A stretch of 49,992 nt of DNA from Syntrophomonadaceae bacterium (GTDB lineage: Bacteria > Bacillota > Dethiobacteria > DTU022): positions 1 to 49,992 of the forward strand of contig PUKV01000252.1 of assembly GCA_003550645.1 (NCBI GenBank). The letters run 5' to 3'. The position numbers and the translations under genes are program-made. Below, piece by piece: positions 17,899 to 26,765 of this stretch. How positions within the stretch are numbered: the stretch's first letter is position 1; every line of letters starts with the position of its first letter. The notes beneath the pieces are model-generated. The model saw only the letters and a list, made by a program, of their open reading frames with translations, was not told where the DNA came from and ran no database searches.

Positions 17899-18345
17899 CT
17901 AGGCCTCCTGCTCAACACTGATGGAAACTTCGGCTTTAATACCGGGGTGCAGCTTAACGGATACGGTATGGCTGCCTAAACTTTTAATGGGTCCGTCAAT
18001 TTCGATATCCTTTTTATCAACTTGAAAACCTTTTTCAGATAACTTATCGGCTATATCGGCCGGAGTAACCGAACCAAATAACCGCCCGCCTTCACCGGCG
18101 GGCATGGCGATTACCAGTTCCACGGCCTTCAATTTTTCTGCCTGATCACGAGCTTGCTCTTCCAACTGTTTGTTAAGCATCTCCTCTTTTTCCTGCCGCT
18201 TTTTCCACTCGCGCAGTCTCTGCGGAGTTGCTTCTACAGCCATACCCTTGGGTATAAGGAGGTTCCGGGCATAACCCGGAGCTACATCCTTGAGTTCACC
18301 TTTTTTACCTAAATTTTCAACATCCTGCTGCAGAATGATCTGCAT
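17899..18345 (-). CDS. rplI: 50S ribosomal protein L9
   Basis: 148 residues, the typical length. It has the N-terminal L9 signature (MQIILQQDVENLGKKGELKDVAPGYARNLLIPKG), a long connecting helix (RQEKEEMLNKQLEEQARDQAEKL) and the C-terminal rRNA-binding domain (GRLFGSVTPADIADKL). AAAGGAGTGACTGACA immediately precedes the ATG. In many Firmicutes the c-di-AMP phosphodiesterase gene gdpP (yybT) lies directly upstream. Here that place is a 364-bp gap with a terminator, so rplI-dnaB probably has its own promoter. Confidence 0.96.
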   Translation of the reverse strand: MQIILQQDVENLGKKGELKDVAPGYARNLLIPKGMAVEATPQRLREWKKRQEKEEMLNKQLEEQARDQAEKLKAVELVIAMPAGEGGRLFGSVTPADIADKLSEKGFQVDKKDIEIDGPIKSLGSHTVSVKLHPGIKAEVSISVEQEA

Positions 18346-18709
18346 TGTCAGTCACTCCTTTCAACCACCACGATATAGTGTTTCTATACCTGCTTAACCT
18401 CACCTGCGTTTCCATGCCTGCATTTTATGCTCGCTTCTGTTTTCCTAAACCGGCCGGGCAGTAGCAGGCAAAGTAGACTAAAAAAATATATATTACAAAA
18501 ATGATTTGTCTAAAAATCAGCTGGTCCAGCCACCAGTTTCATGCCGGGGCGAAAATAACCCGCCTCGAACGCTGTCCTTTTATACGCATAATATTCATGA
18601 TAATTAATTCTCCTCTGACCCGGCTACTCCTGCATCATGATCCAGGAAATAAAAATGACGGTGCCCGGGTAGATCTCCCGGCACCGTCTTAAAAGCGGTT
18701 ATCAAAAAC
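18346..18709. other. Intergenic gap between rpsR and rplI (no gdpP)
   Basis: This 364-bp gap contains the rpsR terminator at its right end and presumably the rplI-dnaB promoter. No gene is visible. It occupies the position where gdpP/yybT is often found. Confidence 0.6.
18648..18688 (-). terminator. Rho-independent terminator after rpsR
   Basis: On the minus strand, the arms GACGGTGCC and GGCACCGTC, extended by GGG/CCC with one bulged C, form a stem of about 12 bp around a short AT-containing loop. It is followed by ATTTTTATT. It lies about 20 bp past the rpsR stop codon and would close the rpsF-ssb-rpsR transcript. Confidence 0.85.
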
Positions 18710-18940
18710 CTATTCTGTAGTATAGGGGAGCAAGGCCATAATGCGAGCCCTTTTTATTGCCCGGGTCAACTGCCGCTGGTGCCTGGCACAGTTTCCAGAA
18801 ATTCGGCGCGGAAGCACTTTCCCTCGTTCGGTCAAGAACCGCTTTAATTTATCATACTGTTTGTAATCTATACTATCGATTTTATCTACACAAAAGCTGC
18901 AGATCTTTTTTTTCGGCTTTCTTCCTCGATCCCGCCTCAT
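18710..18940 (-). CDS. rpsR: 30S ribosomal protein S18
   Basis: A 76-residue small-subunit protein that pairs with S6 on the platform. The family signature is clear: [57 protein letters not shown]. Cys residues in CSFC and CARH are those that bind zinc in C+ forms of S18. The gene follows ssb by 18 bp and is the last gene before the terminator at 18648-18688. Confidence 0.97.
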   Translation of the reverse strand: MRRDRGRKPKKKICSFCVDKIDSIDYKQYDKLKRFLTERGKVLPRRISGNCARHQRQLTRAIKRARIMALLPYTTE

Positions 18941-18958
18941 CTAATCACCCTCCTTCCG

Positions 18959-19366
18959 CTAAAAGGGAACATCGTCTCCACTAATATCAATATTATCAAC
19001 GTCTCCACCAGGAGCTTCATCCATGCCCGACTCATCAGAGCCGCGGGGACGGTCCAGGAATTGTACATCGCCGGCAACAACTTCAGCCACTTTCCGCCTT
19101 ACTCCCTGGCTGTCATCGAAAGAACGAATCTGCAAACGGCCACTGACTGCACATAGCCTGCCTTTCTTGAGGTAGTTGGCACAATTTTCAGCCTGCTTGC
19201 GCCAGGTTACTATTTTTATAAAATCTGCTTCCCGCTCCCCCTGCTGGTTGGTAAAAGGGCGGTCAACGGCAATCGAAAAAGTAGCAACCGGCACCCCGCT
19301 GCCGGCAGTATATCGCAATTCAGGATCATGGGTTAAGCGACCGATCAACACAACCTGGTTTAACAT
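18959..19366 (-). CDS. ssb: Single-stranded DNA-binding protein
   Basis: A 135-residue SSB. The OB fold occupies residues 1-105 ([42 protein letters not shown]). A short linker leads to the acidic protein-interaction tip DISGDDVPF, the conserved C-terminal hook for replication and repair partners. The linker is short, as the whole protein is shorter than the roughly 170 residues of B. subtilis SsbA. It sits between rpsF and rpsR, the standard arrangement. Confidence 0.96.
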   Translation of the reverse strand: MLNQVVLIGRLTHDPELRYTAGSGVPVATFSIAVDRPFTNQQGEREADFIKIVTWRKQAENCANYLKKGRLCAVSGRLQIRSFDDSQGVRRKVAEVVAGDVQFLDRPRGSDESGMDEAPGGDVDNIDISGDDVPF

Positions 19367-19386
19367 GTTAGACAGACCTCCCGGTT

Positions 19387-19890
19387 TTACTCTTTATCCG
19401 TTTCTTCAGACGGCTGTTCTTCCGCAGCGCTTTCGCCTTCTGCCGACTCTGCCGGCTCTGCAGCACTTTCTTCATCACCCGCTTCCTGCCCGGCCTCCTG
19501 GCCGGAATCAACAGCAGCTGCCGCTACTTCCTCTTCCTCAGCCTCTTCCGGCGCAGCCGGTTCTTCGATCTCCGGCTCTTCCGCAGCAGCGGTTTCATAA
19601 TAATCTTCTTCAACACGGACAACTAAAAAGCGAAGAACTGCATCATTGACTTTAAAGAAGTGTTCCAATTCAGGAATTATGGTGCCCTGGCCTTTGAAGT
19701 AAACCAGGTAATAGTGGCCTTCTGTGTGCTTTTCGATTTCGTAAGCAAGCCGGCGCTTGCGCCAGTCAACCAACTTGTCGACTGTGCCATCATTACCGGT
19801 GATGGTGTTTTTTATCCCGTTCAATACTTCCTCATGTTCTTCCGTCTCCAGATCCGGACGGATAATGAACATTACCTCATAAAGTCCCAT
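19387..19890 (-). CDS. rpsF: 30S ribosomal protein S6 with long acidic C-terminal tail
   Basis: The first 95 or so residues are a normal S6 ([44 protein letters not shown]). The remaining 70 or so residues are a low-complexity Glu/Ala tail ([20 protein letters not shown], ending SEETDKE), so the protein is 167 residues rather than the usual 95-100. E. coli S6 carries a post-translational poly-glutamate tail, and here an acidic tail is genetically encoded. The frame is open and continuous to the stop, and ssb begins 20 bp later. The tail's function is unknown. Confidence 0.95.
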   Translation of the reverse strand: MGLYEVMFIIRPDLETEEHEEVLNGIKNTITGNDGTVDKLVDWRKRRLAYEIEKHTEGHYYLVYFKGQGTIIPELEHFFKVNDAVLRFLVVRVEEDYYETAAAEEPEIEEPAAPEEAEEEEVAAAAVDSGQEAGQEAGDEESAAEPAESAEGESAAEEQPSEETDKE

Positions 19891-20105
19891 CTTATATCAC
19901 CTCCCTCTGGACTTACGGCCCCTATCGGAGCAGGGATATGCCTGGAACATAATAGCACAAGTGGCCGGGCAAGGCAAGCTAGCGCAGATGCTTTTTTTGT
20001 CTTACTTGATGCCTGCTTTAGTCCTGTTATTTCTGCTGGTCCTGATCACATTAAACTATTCCCACCTGCACAAGCAGCCTGCTGACAGCCAACTTTTTTA
20101 CATCA

Positions 20106-21155
20106 TTAACGCTGTGCTTCTTCCCGGTAAGCTGGACCCCGCTTGATGATCTCCAGGATCCCCCTGGCTGAACCAGCCAGCGGAACTGCAAGGACCATGC
20201 CCAGCAGGCCGGCCAGGCTTCCTCCAACTAGAATCGAAACAATAATTGTGATGGGGCGCAGCTTAATGATCCTGCCCAAAACAACGGGGGCCAGGAACAT
20301 ACCGTCAACTACCTGGATCCCGACATAAACAAGAATAATTAGAAACGGAGAAGGAGTCAGCGGAGAAAAGCTTAACAGGAGGGCAGGCACTGCCGCAATA
20401 TAAGGGCCAATATAAAGGATAAAATTGAAAACACCGGCAATTAGTCCCAGGAGCATGGCATAAGGCATACCGAGAATGAGCAGGACAATACTGGTTATCA
20501 CCCCGACTGCAAAACAACGAATCAAAGATCCCCTGATGAAAATTCCAACATTTGCATCCAGAACCCCGATTAACTCTTTAGCCAGGGCCCTGTGTTTAAC
20601 AGGAACAAGATCAACAAACTGGTCCCTGACCAGATGAAAATCGTAGAGCAAATAAAAAACCAGGAACAATATCAGAAAGAAATCAACTGCCCCCACGATA
20701 AGATGCAGTGAAGCTTCTGCAAGGTATTCAATCCCCTGGTGAATATTATCACTGAGGCCAACCAGGTAACTTCTGACTTCTTCTTCTACTTCAAAAATTA
20801 TGATCTGCTGCGATAGCCAGGAAATGTAGTCCTGAAAGCGAGCCAGGTAATGGGGAAAACTTTCGATCAGTTCGGTTGCTTCAAAGTAGATAATCGGGAC
20901 AATCAAACTGACAATAAGCGCACAGGTAAGGAGGAACACAAGAAAAACCAGGCCCGTTGCCAGGCCGTGCTGCATGTTAAAGCGTTTTTTTAAAAGTGTG
21001 AGCAGGGGGGAAAAAATATAGACAATCAGGGTGCTGACCAGGAGCAGTCCCACAACCCAGGAAATGCTGTAGAGCAGCAAAGCAGCTCCACCCAGCACTA
21101 CGATAAGGGTGATCAACCTGACAGTAAAAGCCCATTGTTTGTCCACAGGATTCAA
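20106..21155 (-). CDS. AI-2E family transporter / PerM-like permease
   Basis: A 349-residue polytopic membrane protein. Hydrophobic helices cluster at about residues 12-60, 62-90, 150-175 and 210-330, with the GMPYAMLLGLIAGVFNFILYIGPYIAAVPALLL block diagnostic of the AI-2E exporter (UPF0118/PerM) family. Some members export ions (Na+/H+ antiport) rather than autoinducer-2, so the substrate is open. The start is TTG 21155 in the ORF track, 21 bp after ychF. The ribosome site is weak and the start is uncertain by a few codons. Confidence 0.85.
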   Translation of the reverse strand: MNPVDKQWAFTVRLITLIVVLGGAALLLYSISWVVGLLLVSTLIVYIFSPLLTLLKKRFNMQHGLATGLVFLVFLLTCALIVSLIVPIIYFEATELIESFPHYLARFQDYISWLSQQIIIFEVEEEVRSYLVGLSDNIHQGIEYLAEASLHLIVGAVDFFLILFLVFYLLYDFHLVRDQFVDLVPVKHRALAKELIGVLDANVGIFIRGSLIRCFAVGVITSIVLLILGMPYAMLLGLIAGVFNFILYIGPYIAAVPALLLSFSPLTPSPFLIILVYVGIQVVDGMFLAPVVLGRIIKLRPITIIVSILVGGSLAGLLGMVLAVPLAGSARGILEIIKRGPAYREEAQR

Positions 21156-21176
21156 TTATTAATCAATCCGCCCTTC

Positions 21177-22238
21177 TTACTGGCGAAACCTGAAAAACAA
21201 GACTTCACCATCTTTTACAGGGTAGTCACGCCCTTCAACCCTGGCCAGGCCTTTTTCGCGGGACCTGGCCAGGCTTCCTTCCGTAAAAAGGTTATCCCAG
21301 GCTATAACTTCAGCGTTGATAAACCCGCGCTCCATATCTGTATGTACTTTTCCGGCCGCCTCGATGGCACGGATCCCGGCCGGCACTACCCAGGCCCTGG
21401 CTTCGTCGCCCTTAACCGTATAAAAAGTAGATAATCCCAGGTGATCATAGCACTTCTTCAACAGCACTTCAGTCCGGCTTTCACTCATACCGTATGCTTC
21501 TAAAAAAGTCTTTCTTTCTTCTGCCTGCAGTTCAGTAAGTTCAGCCTCCAGCCCGGCACAGACAGGGACTACCGGGGTTTCTGGCGGGAAAAAAGACAAA
21601 TCGGGATCTAAAAAATATTCTTCATCCAGGTTATAGACATAAATCATTTCTTTAAGGGTTAGTAAAGATAGCTGATCGACAACAGCCTGTACTTCTTTAG
21701 AAAAATCAAGGTATCGTAAGAATACCCCCTGGTTTAAATGCTCTTCCAGGGCATTGAGGGCTTCCAGCTCCTGTTGCGCTGTTTTTTCGCCGCTTTTTAA
21801 CTTGGGTTCGACTTTTTGCTTCCTCCTGGCCACAACTTCAAGATCAGCCAGGCATAATTCCAGGTTGACCGTCTCCAGCCTTGTAAGCGGGGTTTCTTTG
21901 TCCACCGGCTGCAAATCAAAGCCCCCTACAACATGAATAAGAAGATCAACATCCCTGAGATGCCCCAGGAACTGGTTGCCAAGACCTTCGCCCCTGCTGG
22001 CCCCTTTCACCAGGCCGGCCACATCGAATATTTCGATGGTAGCCGGGGTAACTTTTTCAGAATTGAATACTTCAGCCAGGGCGCTTAACCTTTGATCGGG
22101 CAAAGGCACTACGGCTTTGTTGGAATCAATGGTAGAAAACGGGTAATTTTCTATAGTGACATCGAGCGCCGTTAGAGCTTTAAATAACGTGGATTTGCCG
22201 GCATTAGGCAACCCGACAATACCGCAGCTCCAGGCCAT
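21177..22238 (-). CDS. ychF: Redox-regulated GTPase/ATPase YchF (OLA1 family)
   Basis: This 353-residue P-loop NTPase binds ribosomes and prefers ATP. G1 is GLPNAGKSTLFKAL, G3 is FDVAGLVKGASRGEGLGNQFLGHLRDVD. A coiled insertion is followed by a C-terminal TGS domain with LSTFYTVKGDEARAWVVPAG and GFINAEVIAWDNL. The NxxE replacement of the G4 NKxD motif, YVYNLDEEYF, is as expected for this ATP-preferring family. GGGGAGG precedes ATG 22238. It lies just downstream of the DUF951 gene, probably in one transcript. Confidence 0.95.
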   Translation of the reverse strand: MAWSCGIVGLPNAGKSTLFKALTALDVTIENYPFSTIDSNKAVVPLPDQRLSALAEVFNSEKVTPATIEIFDVAGLVKGASRGEGLGNQFLGHLRDVDLLIHVVGGFDLQPVDKETPLTRLETVNLELCLADLEVVARRKQKVEPKLKSGEKTAQQELEALNALEEHLNQGVFLRYLDFSKEVQAVVDQLSLLTLKEMIYVYNLDEEYFLDPDLSFFPPETPVVPVCAGLEAELTELQAEERKTFLEAYGMSESRTEVLLKKCYDHLGLSTFYTVKGDEARAWVVPAGIRAIEAAGKVHTDMERGFINAEVIAWDNLFTEGSLARSREKGLARVEGRDYPVKDGEVLFFRFRQ

Positions 22239-22255
22239 AACAATTCCTCCCCTGC

Positions 22256-22462
22256 CTAAACAGTGTCCGAATCATCGCCGGGTTCGGGATAAAAACCCTT
22301 TACACGGCGCTCAAAACGAGAACGGGGCATTAATACGCTGCGCCCGCAATTAACACATTTGATACGAAAATCCATACCGACCCTGATAATCCGCCAGCAG
22401 TTAGAACCACAGGGATGCCCTTTTTTCATCTGGACTAACTGACCCACACGGAAATCAACCAT
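22256..22462 (-). CDS. DUF951 domain protein
   Basis: A 68-residue small protein with the pattern VGQLVQMKKGHPCGSNCWRI then IKCVNCGRSVLMPRSRFE. These four cysteines probably bind zinc. DUF951 proteins are widespread in Firmicutes and Chloroflexi and commonly lie next to ychF, as here (17-bp gap). The molecular role is unknown. A basic patch suggests nucleic-acid or ribosome contact, but this is inference. Confidence 0.9.
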   Translation of the reverse strand: MVDFRVGQLVQMKKGHPCGSNCWRIIRVGMDFRIKCVNCGRSVLMPRSRFERRVKGFYPEPGDDSDTV

Positions 22463-22501
22463 TGCGAGTAACCACCGGTCTTTATAGTCCTTTCAGTATC
22501 T

Positions 22502-23149
22502 TTAAAGCTTTTCCAATGCACTGTTGATTTGATCAGAAACATCGTCAATATCCTGGTTGCCATCGATCTTTTCCAGGACACCCCGGCCTTCGTAAAACTC
22601 GACCAGGGGCTCTGTTTGGTTTTTATATACCTCCAGTCTTTCTGTAACAGTGGCCAGGGAATCATCGTCCCGTTGATAAAGATCTCCGCCGCATTGATCA
22701 CAAACATTGCGAACCCTGGGAGGTTTATATTTAACATGGAAGCTAGCGCCGCAATCGCCGCAAACCCTGCGACCCGTAAGGCGTTCGATCAGCTCATTTT
22801 CATCGACTTCGATCAATAAAACCCTGTCAACCTGCGTTTCTATATCCGGCAGCACCTGTTCCAGGAATACTGCCTGATCAACCGTCCGGGGAAACCCGTC
22901 CAAAAGAGCACCGTTAACACAATCCGGTTCCATTAACCTGTCCCTGACAATTTCCACAACCAGGTTATCGGGTACCAGCTGGCCCTGATCCATGTATTCA
23001 CGTGCTTTTCGGCCCAGGGTGGAGCCTTCTTTTACAGCCTTCCGTAAAATGTCGCCTGTAGCAATATAAACAAGGCTAAACTTTTCAACAATCTTTTCCG
23101 CCTGTGTGCCCTTACCTGCTCCTGGCGGCCCTAAAAGAATTATCAGCAT
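22502..23149 (-). CDS. adk: Adenylate kinase (zinc-LID form)
   Basis: This 215-residue enzyme interconverts ATP + AMP and 2 ADP. It has P-loop GPPGAGKGTQAEKI, AMP-binding LLDGFPRTVDQA, and a long LID containing a four-cysteine zinc site (CGDCGASFHVKY, CDQCGGDLYQRDDD). In most Firmicutes adk lies in the ribosomal spc operon beside secY and map. Here it stands near the origin between DUF951 and bactofilin, so it may be a relocated gene or a second copy. That cannot be decided from this window. Confidence 0.95.
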   Translation of the reverse strand: MLIILLGPPGAGKGTQAEKIVEKFSLVYIATGDILRKAVKEGSTLGRKAREYMDQGQLVPDNLVVEIVRDRLMEPDCVNGALLDGFPRTVDQAVFLEQVLPDIETQVDRVLLIEVDENELIERLTGRRVCGDCGASFHVKYKPPRVRNVCDQCGGDLYQRDDDSLATVTERLEVYKNQTEPLVEFYEGRGVLEKIDGNQDIDDVSDQINSALEKL

Positions 23150-23280
23150 GTCAATACCTCGCTTTTCAATTCTAAATTATTTAGATTCTTGCTTTAAAGA
23201 ATACAAATAACTAAATTTCTTCTTTTTATTTCTAATTCCTGCCGAAGATAAATAAAAACAGCCAAAAAGCTTTTTTAAAC

Positions 23281-23314
23281 AAGAAAACAGGAAGCAGAAT
23301 CACTTGCTTCCTGT
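23281..23314 (-). terminator. Hairpin terminator after bactofilin
   Basis: A perfect 10-bp stem, ACAGGAAGCA and TGCTTCCTGT, encloses an 8-nt loop. On the minus strand it is followed by TTTTCTTGTTT. It lies about 35 bp beyond the bactofilin stop codon. Confidence 0.8.
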
Positions 23315-23349
23315 GCCTGGTATTATTGTATTGGCGCTTTACCTGGCTA

Positions 23350-23826
23350 CTAAAGAGCTCTCTCGTGGGATGTGCTTTCACTTAAAGGGCTTTGGTACTT
23401 GCTTTTTTCTTCTGCCTCAGTGTCAACTGTACCATAAGCTTTGTCTTTCTTAACCTGGCTTTCTTCAGGCTCTTCCTCATGTTCCATTTCCATGGTCCCT
23501 GAAAGGACAGCACCTTCTTCAATCACCAGGGCATTGGCCTTAAAAGTCCCAACCGCAACACCTGTTCTTTTTAATTCCAGTTTCCCTTCCGCTTCCAGGG
23601 TTCCTTTAAAATTGCCGGCAATGGTGATGTTACGGGCTTTTACTTCCACCGAAACCCGGCCGCCTTCTCCAACTACAATATCGCCCTGGTTTATAATCGT
23701 GCCTTCTGCTTCTCCATCAATACGGATGAGCCCTTTGCCGTTGATGGTGCCGTTAAATACAGTATCCTTTCCGATAATGGTATTTACCTTGTCAGACGAA
23801 ACTTCCATATTATCTTTTTTAAACAA
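23350..23826 (-). CDS. Bactofilin family polymer-forming protein
   Basis: This 158-residue bactofilin has a beta-helical core at about residues 12-115 (NTIIGKDTVFNGTINGKGLIRIDGEAEGT, then VEVKARNITIAGNFKGTLEAEGKLELKRTGVAVGTFKANALVIEEGA) and a charged, disordered C-terminal tail. Bactofilins self-assemble into nucleotide-free filaments that scaffold envelope enzymes. The TTG start at 23826 has AGGAGG 8 nt upstream. It lies 50 bp downstream of an M23 peptidase gene, the classic bactofilin-LytM pairing, and ends at a strong terminator. Confidence 0.92.
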   Translation of the reverse strand: MFKKDNMEVSSDKVNTIIGKDTVFNGTINGKGLIRIDGEAEGTIINQGDIVVGEGGRVSVEVKARNITIAGNFKGTLEAEGKLELKRTGVAVGTFKANALVIEEGAVLSGTMEMEHEEEPEESQVKKDKAYGTVDTEAEEKSKYQSPLSESTSHERAL

Positions 23827-23876
23827 GCTTTTTTCCTCCTATCACTTAGTTTAATTATTATCTGGTCAAAGCCGGG

Positions 23877-24854
23877 CTACTCAAAGTACCTTTCCGGGTT
23901 TACAGGAGAACCTTCATTATGAACTTCATAGTGCAGGTGCACACCTGTGGTTCGTCCGGAAGCACCCATATAGCCTATAGTTTCTCCCCTCTCGACTTGA
24001 TCTCCTTTGTTTACAGCAAAGCCTGCCAGGTGGGCATAATAAGTTTCATAGCCATAACCATGGTCTATGATCAAAAGGTTTCCGAAACTGCCCCGGTAGC
24101 CGGAAAAAGTGACCTTGCCATCTGCGGTAGCCCAGATTGGCGATCCCCGGGAACCAATTATATCTACCCCGGTATGAAACTGGTAACCACCGCCATAGGG
24201 AATGGATCTCATCCCGAAGCCGGAAGAAACACGTCCCCTCGCCGGCCAGATAGAAGGTTTCGCCTTTGCTCTTTCGGCATATTCGCCAAGGAGATCTAAG
24301 GTTTCAGAGCGTTCCGGAACTATATTTTTCAGCACCTCAATATTGCCGGAGGTTCTTTCTAAAAGGTTGCCGCTGGATTGGGCTTGATCGTAAGGCCGTT
24401 CATAGGCCAGCGGTCCTGTCATTTCAAGCGAAGGGGATTTTGAATTGGAAGCATAGCCGTTGTATCTTGGAGTAGAAGAATTTGAATTGGAATCGGATTG
24501 GTTTTCCAGGGCTTCATCCACTTCTTCTTCTTCCAGTTCCAACTTTTCAGTAACAAACTTCACCAGCTCGTCAACATCACGCAGCTGATCCATCATTCTT
24601 TCAGTTTCTATGGCCAGGGAGTCGATTTCTTCCTGCTGGGCCCGGTTTAAATCTCTCAATGCCTGGGCCTCTCTGGCCTCAGCTGCCGCTTTCAGATAGG
24701 CATAACCGAGAGCACTGAATCCGGCTACCCCGAGGACCAGTATGCCAACAGCAACCTGGACCACAAACAGCGGCAGCCGCAGGCTGAAAGTAGCTTCCTC
24801 GGAATGGGGAACAATCATAATTGTAAAACAACGTTTTTCTTTCTTGGATGACAT
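23877..24854 (-). CDS. M23 peptidase with coiled coil, bactofilin partner
   Basis: A 325-residue membrane-anchored LytM-family endopeptidase. TM segment at about 25-50 (LPLFVVQVAVGILVLGVAGFSALGYAYL), periplasm-side coiled coil at about 52-120 (EAREAQALRDLNRAQQEEIDSLAIETERMMDQLRDVDELV), Ser/Asn-rich linker, then M23 domain at about 205-325. Zinc motifs HTGVDII and GVHLHYEVH are complete, so catalysis is expected. ATG 24854 is preferred; a TTG 9 bp upstream is the alternative. The neighbour downstream is bactofilin, which localises such peptidases in Helicobacter and Caulobacter. Confidence 0.9.
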   Translation of the reverse strand: MSSKKEKRCFTIMIVPHSEEATFSLRLPLFVVQVAVGILVLGVAGFSALGYAYLKAAAEAREAQALRDLNRAQQEEIDSLAIETERMMDQLRDVDELVKFVTEKLELEEEEVDEALENQSDSNSNSSTPRYNGYASNSKSPSLEMTGPLAYERPYDQAQSSGNLLERTSGNIEVLKNIVPERSETLDLLGEYAERAKAKPSIWPARGRVSSGFGMRSIPYGGGYQFHTGVDIIGSRGSPIWATADGKVTFSGYRGSFGNLLIIDHGYGYETYYAHLAGFAVNKGDQVERGETIGYMGASGRTTGVHLHYEVHNEGSPVNPERYFE

Positions 24855-25108
24855 AACCTGCAACTACTCCTTGATTAATTCTTCGACCTTGATAATGTGG
24901 TGTTAAATCTTTTCGTTAAAAAAATCGGGTTTTTAAAAACACCACTTCTGGTATTCTCCCCCGATATCATTTACTCGTCAATTATATCACAACAAATCCA
25001 GACCGAACAAATTCACAATCTTCTGCCGCCATAGATGGCTCTTGCATGCAGCAGCGGAATATCCAGCCTTTGTGTTTAACACTCCCTGGAATAAGCAGCA
25101 GTGAAATA

Positions 25109-25124
25109 TGTTTCACGTGAAACA
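25109..25124. promoter_or_regulatory. parS: parS centromere site
   Basis: The 16-bp palindrome TGTTTCACGTGAAACA matches the parS consensus exactly. It lies 5 bp beyond the parB stop codon. ParB binds here, spreads, and loads SMC condensin, and ParA segregates the complex. Confidence 0.97.
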
Positions 25125-25128
25125 TTTA

Positions 25129-25998
25129 CTAGAGCCCCTCTGGCAGCAGCTTTGATACAACCCGCTCCAGATCCTCGTCACCGTAATAATATATTTCAAT
25201 AGAACCTCCTTTTTTGCCCGGTTTTATCTTAACTTTTGTCCCAAGTGCTCTCTGCATTTGCAGCTGCAATTCTGCCTGCAGCGGATCCGGACCGCTGTTG
25301 CCGTCTAGCCCCTCTTCAGTTTTCTGCTCTTTAGTGCGATTCAGCTTTGCAACCATTCTCTCCGCTTCACGGGCAGAAAAGCCTTCTTTAGTTATTAAGC
25401 GGGCTGCTTCTATTTGTTTGTTCTGATCGGCAATTGACAGTAGCGGGCGAACCTGCCCCGCTGTCAACTCATTTTTGGCCAGCATATCCAGGATTTTATC
25501 AGGCAGGCCAAGAAGCCTGAGACTGTTGGCGACTGAAGGCCTGCTCCGGCCCAGTCGATGTGCCAGTTCTTCCTGGGTATAATTATGTTCCTGCATTAAC
25601 CGTTTATAGGCCATTGCTTCGTCAACAGGATTTAGATCTTCCCTCTGCAAGTTTTCGATGAGGGCAATTTCAAGCATCGTTTTTCTGTCTACCGGTTTTA
25701 CAATGGTCGGAATAGATCTTAAGCCGGCTTGCTTTGCCGCCCGGCAGCGCCTCTCACCTGCAACCAGGGTATAGCTTTTTCCGTCATCGTCCGGCGAAAC
25801 CACTACAGCCTGCAAAACACCGTGCTCCTTGATGGAAGCAGCAAGTTCTTTTAATTTTTCATCATCAAAATCGCGGCGCGGCTGATATGGATTGGGCTTA
25901 ATCAGGTCAAGAGAAATTTCATTTGTTTCAGCACCCTCATCCATTACTTCCGGGATTAATGCCCCCAGGCCCCTACCCAAGCGTCTCTTTTCTGGCAT
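25129..25998 (-). CDS. parB: Chromosome-partitioning protein ParB (Spo0J)
   Basis: A 289-residue CTP-dependent DNA clamp that binds parS. The N-terminal CTPase region has [32 protein letters not shown] (GERRxRA box) and [14 protein letters not shown]. The helix-turn-helix is [27 protein letters not shown], and a C-terminal dimerisation domain ends the protein. The N-terminus overlaps the parA end by 26 bp, indicating coupled translation. A consensus parS lies immediately downstream. Confidence 0.96.
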   Translation of the reverse strand: MPEKRRLGRGLGALIPEVMDEGAETNEISLDLIKPNPYQPRRDFDDEKLKELAASIKEHGVLQAVVVSPDDDGKSYTLVAGERRCRAAKQAGLRSIPTIVKPVDRKTMLEIALIENLQREDLNPVDEAMAYKRLMQEHNYTQEELAHRLGRSRPSVANSLRLLGLPDKILDMLAKNELTAGQVRPLLSIADQNKQIEAARLITKEGFSAREAERMVAKLNRTKEQKTEEGLDGNSGPDPLQAELQLQMQRALGTKVKIKPGKKGGSIEIYYYGDEDLERVVSKLLPEGL

Positions 25999-26752
25999 TC
26001 TCTAATACCTCCCGGGCTAAAGAAAGATGTAGTTTGGCCCCCTTACTGCGCGGATCATATTCAAGAATGTGCTGGCCATAACTGGGAGCTTCACTTAAAC
26101 GAATATTACGCGGTATCACCGTATTATAAACATAATGCTTAAAATAATTCCGGACCTCTTCTGCCACTTGTTCAGAAAGATTTGTACGTATATCATACAT
26201 GGTCAGGACCACACCTTCAATGGTTAAACTATCATTAAGGTGTTTTCGAACCAGGTGGATAGTGTTCATGAGCTGGCCCAGGCCTTCCAGCGCATAATAT
26301 TCGCACTGGATCGGGATCATGATCCCGTGCGCAGCATTCAGTGCATTAAGAGTAAGTAGTCCCAGTGAAGGAGGGCAATCAATTATAATAAAAGAATAGT
26401 CATCAAGTAGCTGTCCCATGGCCTTTTTTAGCTTATCCTCGCGTTCATTCATTGATACAAGCTCTATTTCTGCTCCTGCCAGCTGTATCGTCGCCGGTAC
26501 CAAGACCATGTTTTCCCACCGGGTTGGCATAATCACATTCTTTAAAGGCAAATCATCAATCAAAACATTATAGATACAAGTTTTCAGGTTCTCCCTGGCC
26601 AGCCCAACACCACTGGTAGCGTTCCCCTGTGGATCAATATCGATAAGCAGAACCTTTTCTCCCATTGTAGCCAGCGAAGCGCTGAGGTTTATGGCGGTAG
26701 TTGTTTTTCCTACACCACCTTTTTGATTTGCAATAGCAATTACCCTGGCCAT
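25973..26752 (-). CDS. parA: Chromosome-partitioning ATPase ParA (Soj)
   Basis: A 259-residue deviant-Walker ATPase. The Walker A box with signature lysine reads [13 protein letters not shown], the A' motif is [13 protein letters not shown], and Walker B is [20 protein letters not shown]. Non-specific DNA binding is expected from basic C-terminal residues. It moves ParB-parS complexes and in B. subtilis modulates DnaA. The order noc-parA-parB matches Bacillus, with a 13-bp gap from noc and overlap with parB. Confidence 0.96.
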   Translation of the reverse strand: MARVIAIANQKGGVGKTTTAINLSASLATMGEKVLLIDIDPQGNATSGVGLARENLKTCIYNVLIDDLPLKNVIMPTRWENMVLVPATIQLAGAEIELVSMNEREDKLKKAMGQLLDDYSFIIIDCPPSLGLLTLNALNAAHGIMIPIQCEYYALEGLGQLMNTIHLVRKHLNDSLTIEGVVLTMYDIRTNLSEQVAEEVRNYFKHYVYNTVIPRNIRLSEAPSYGQHILEYDPRSKGAKLHLSLAREVLENARKETLG

Positions 26753-26765
26753 ATTATATCTCTCC

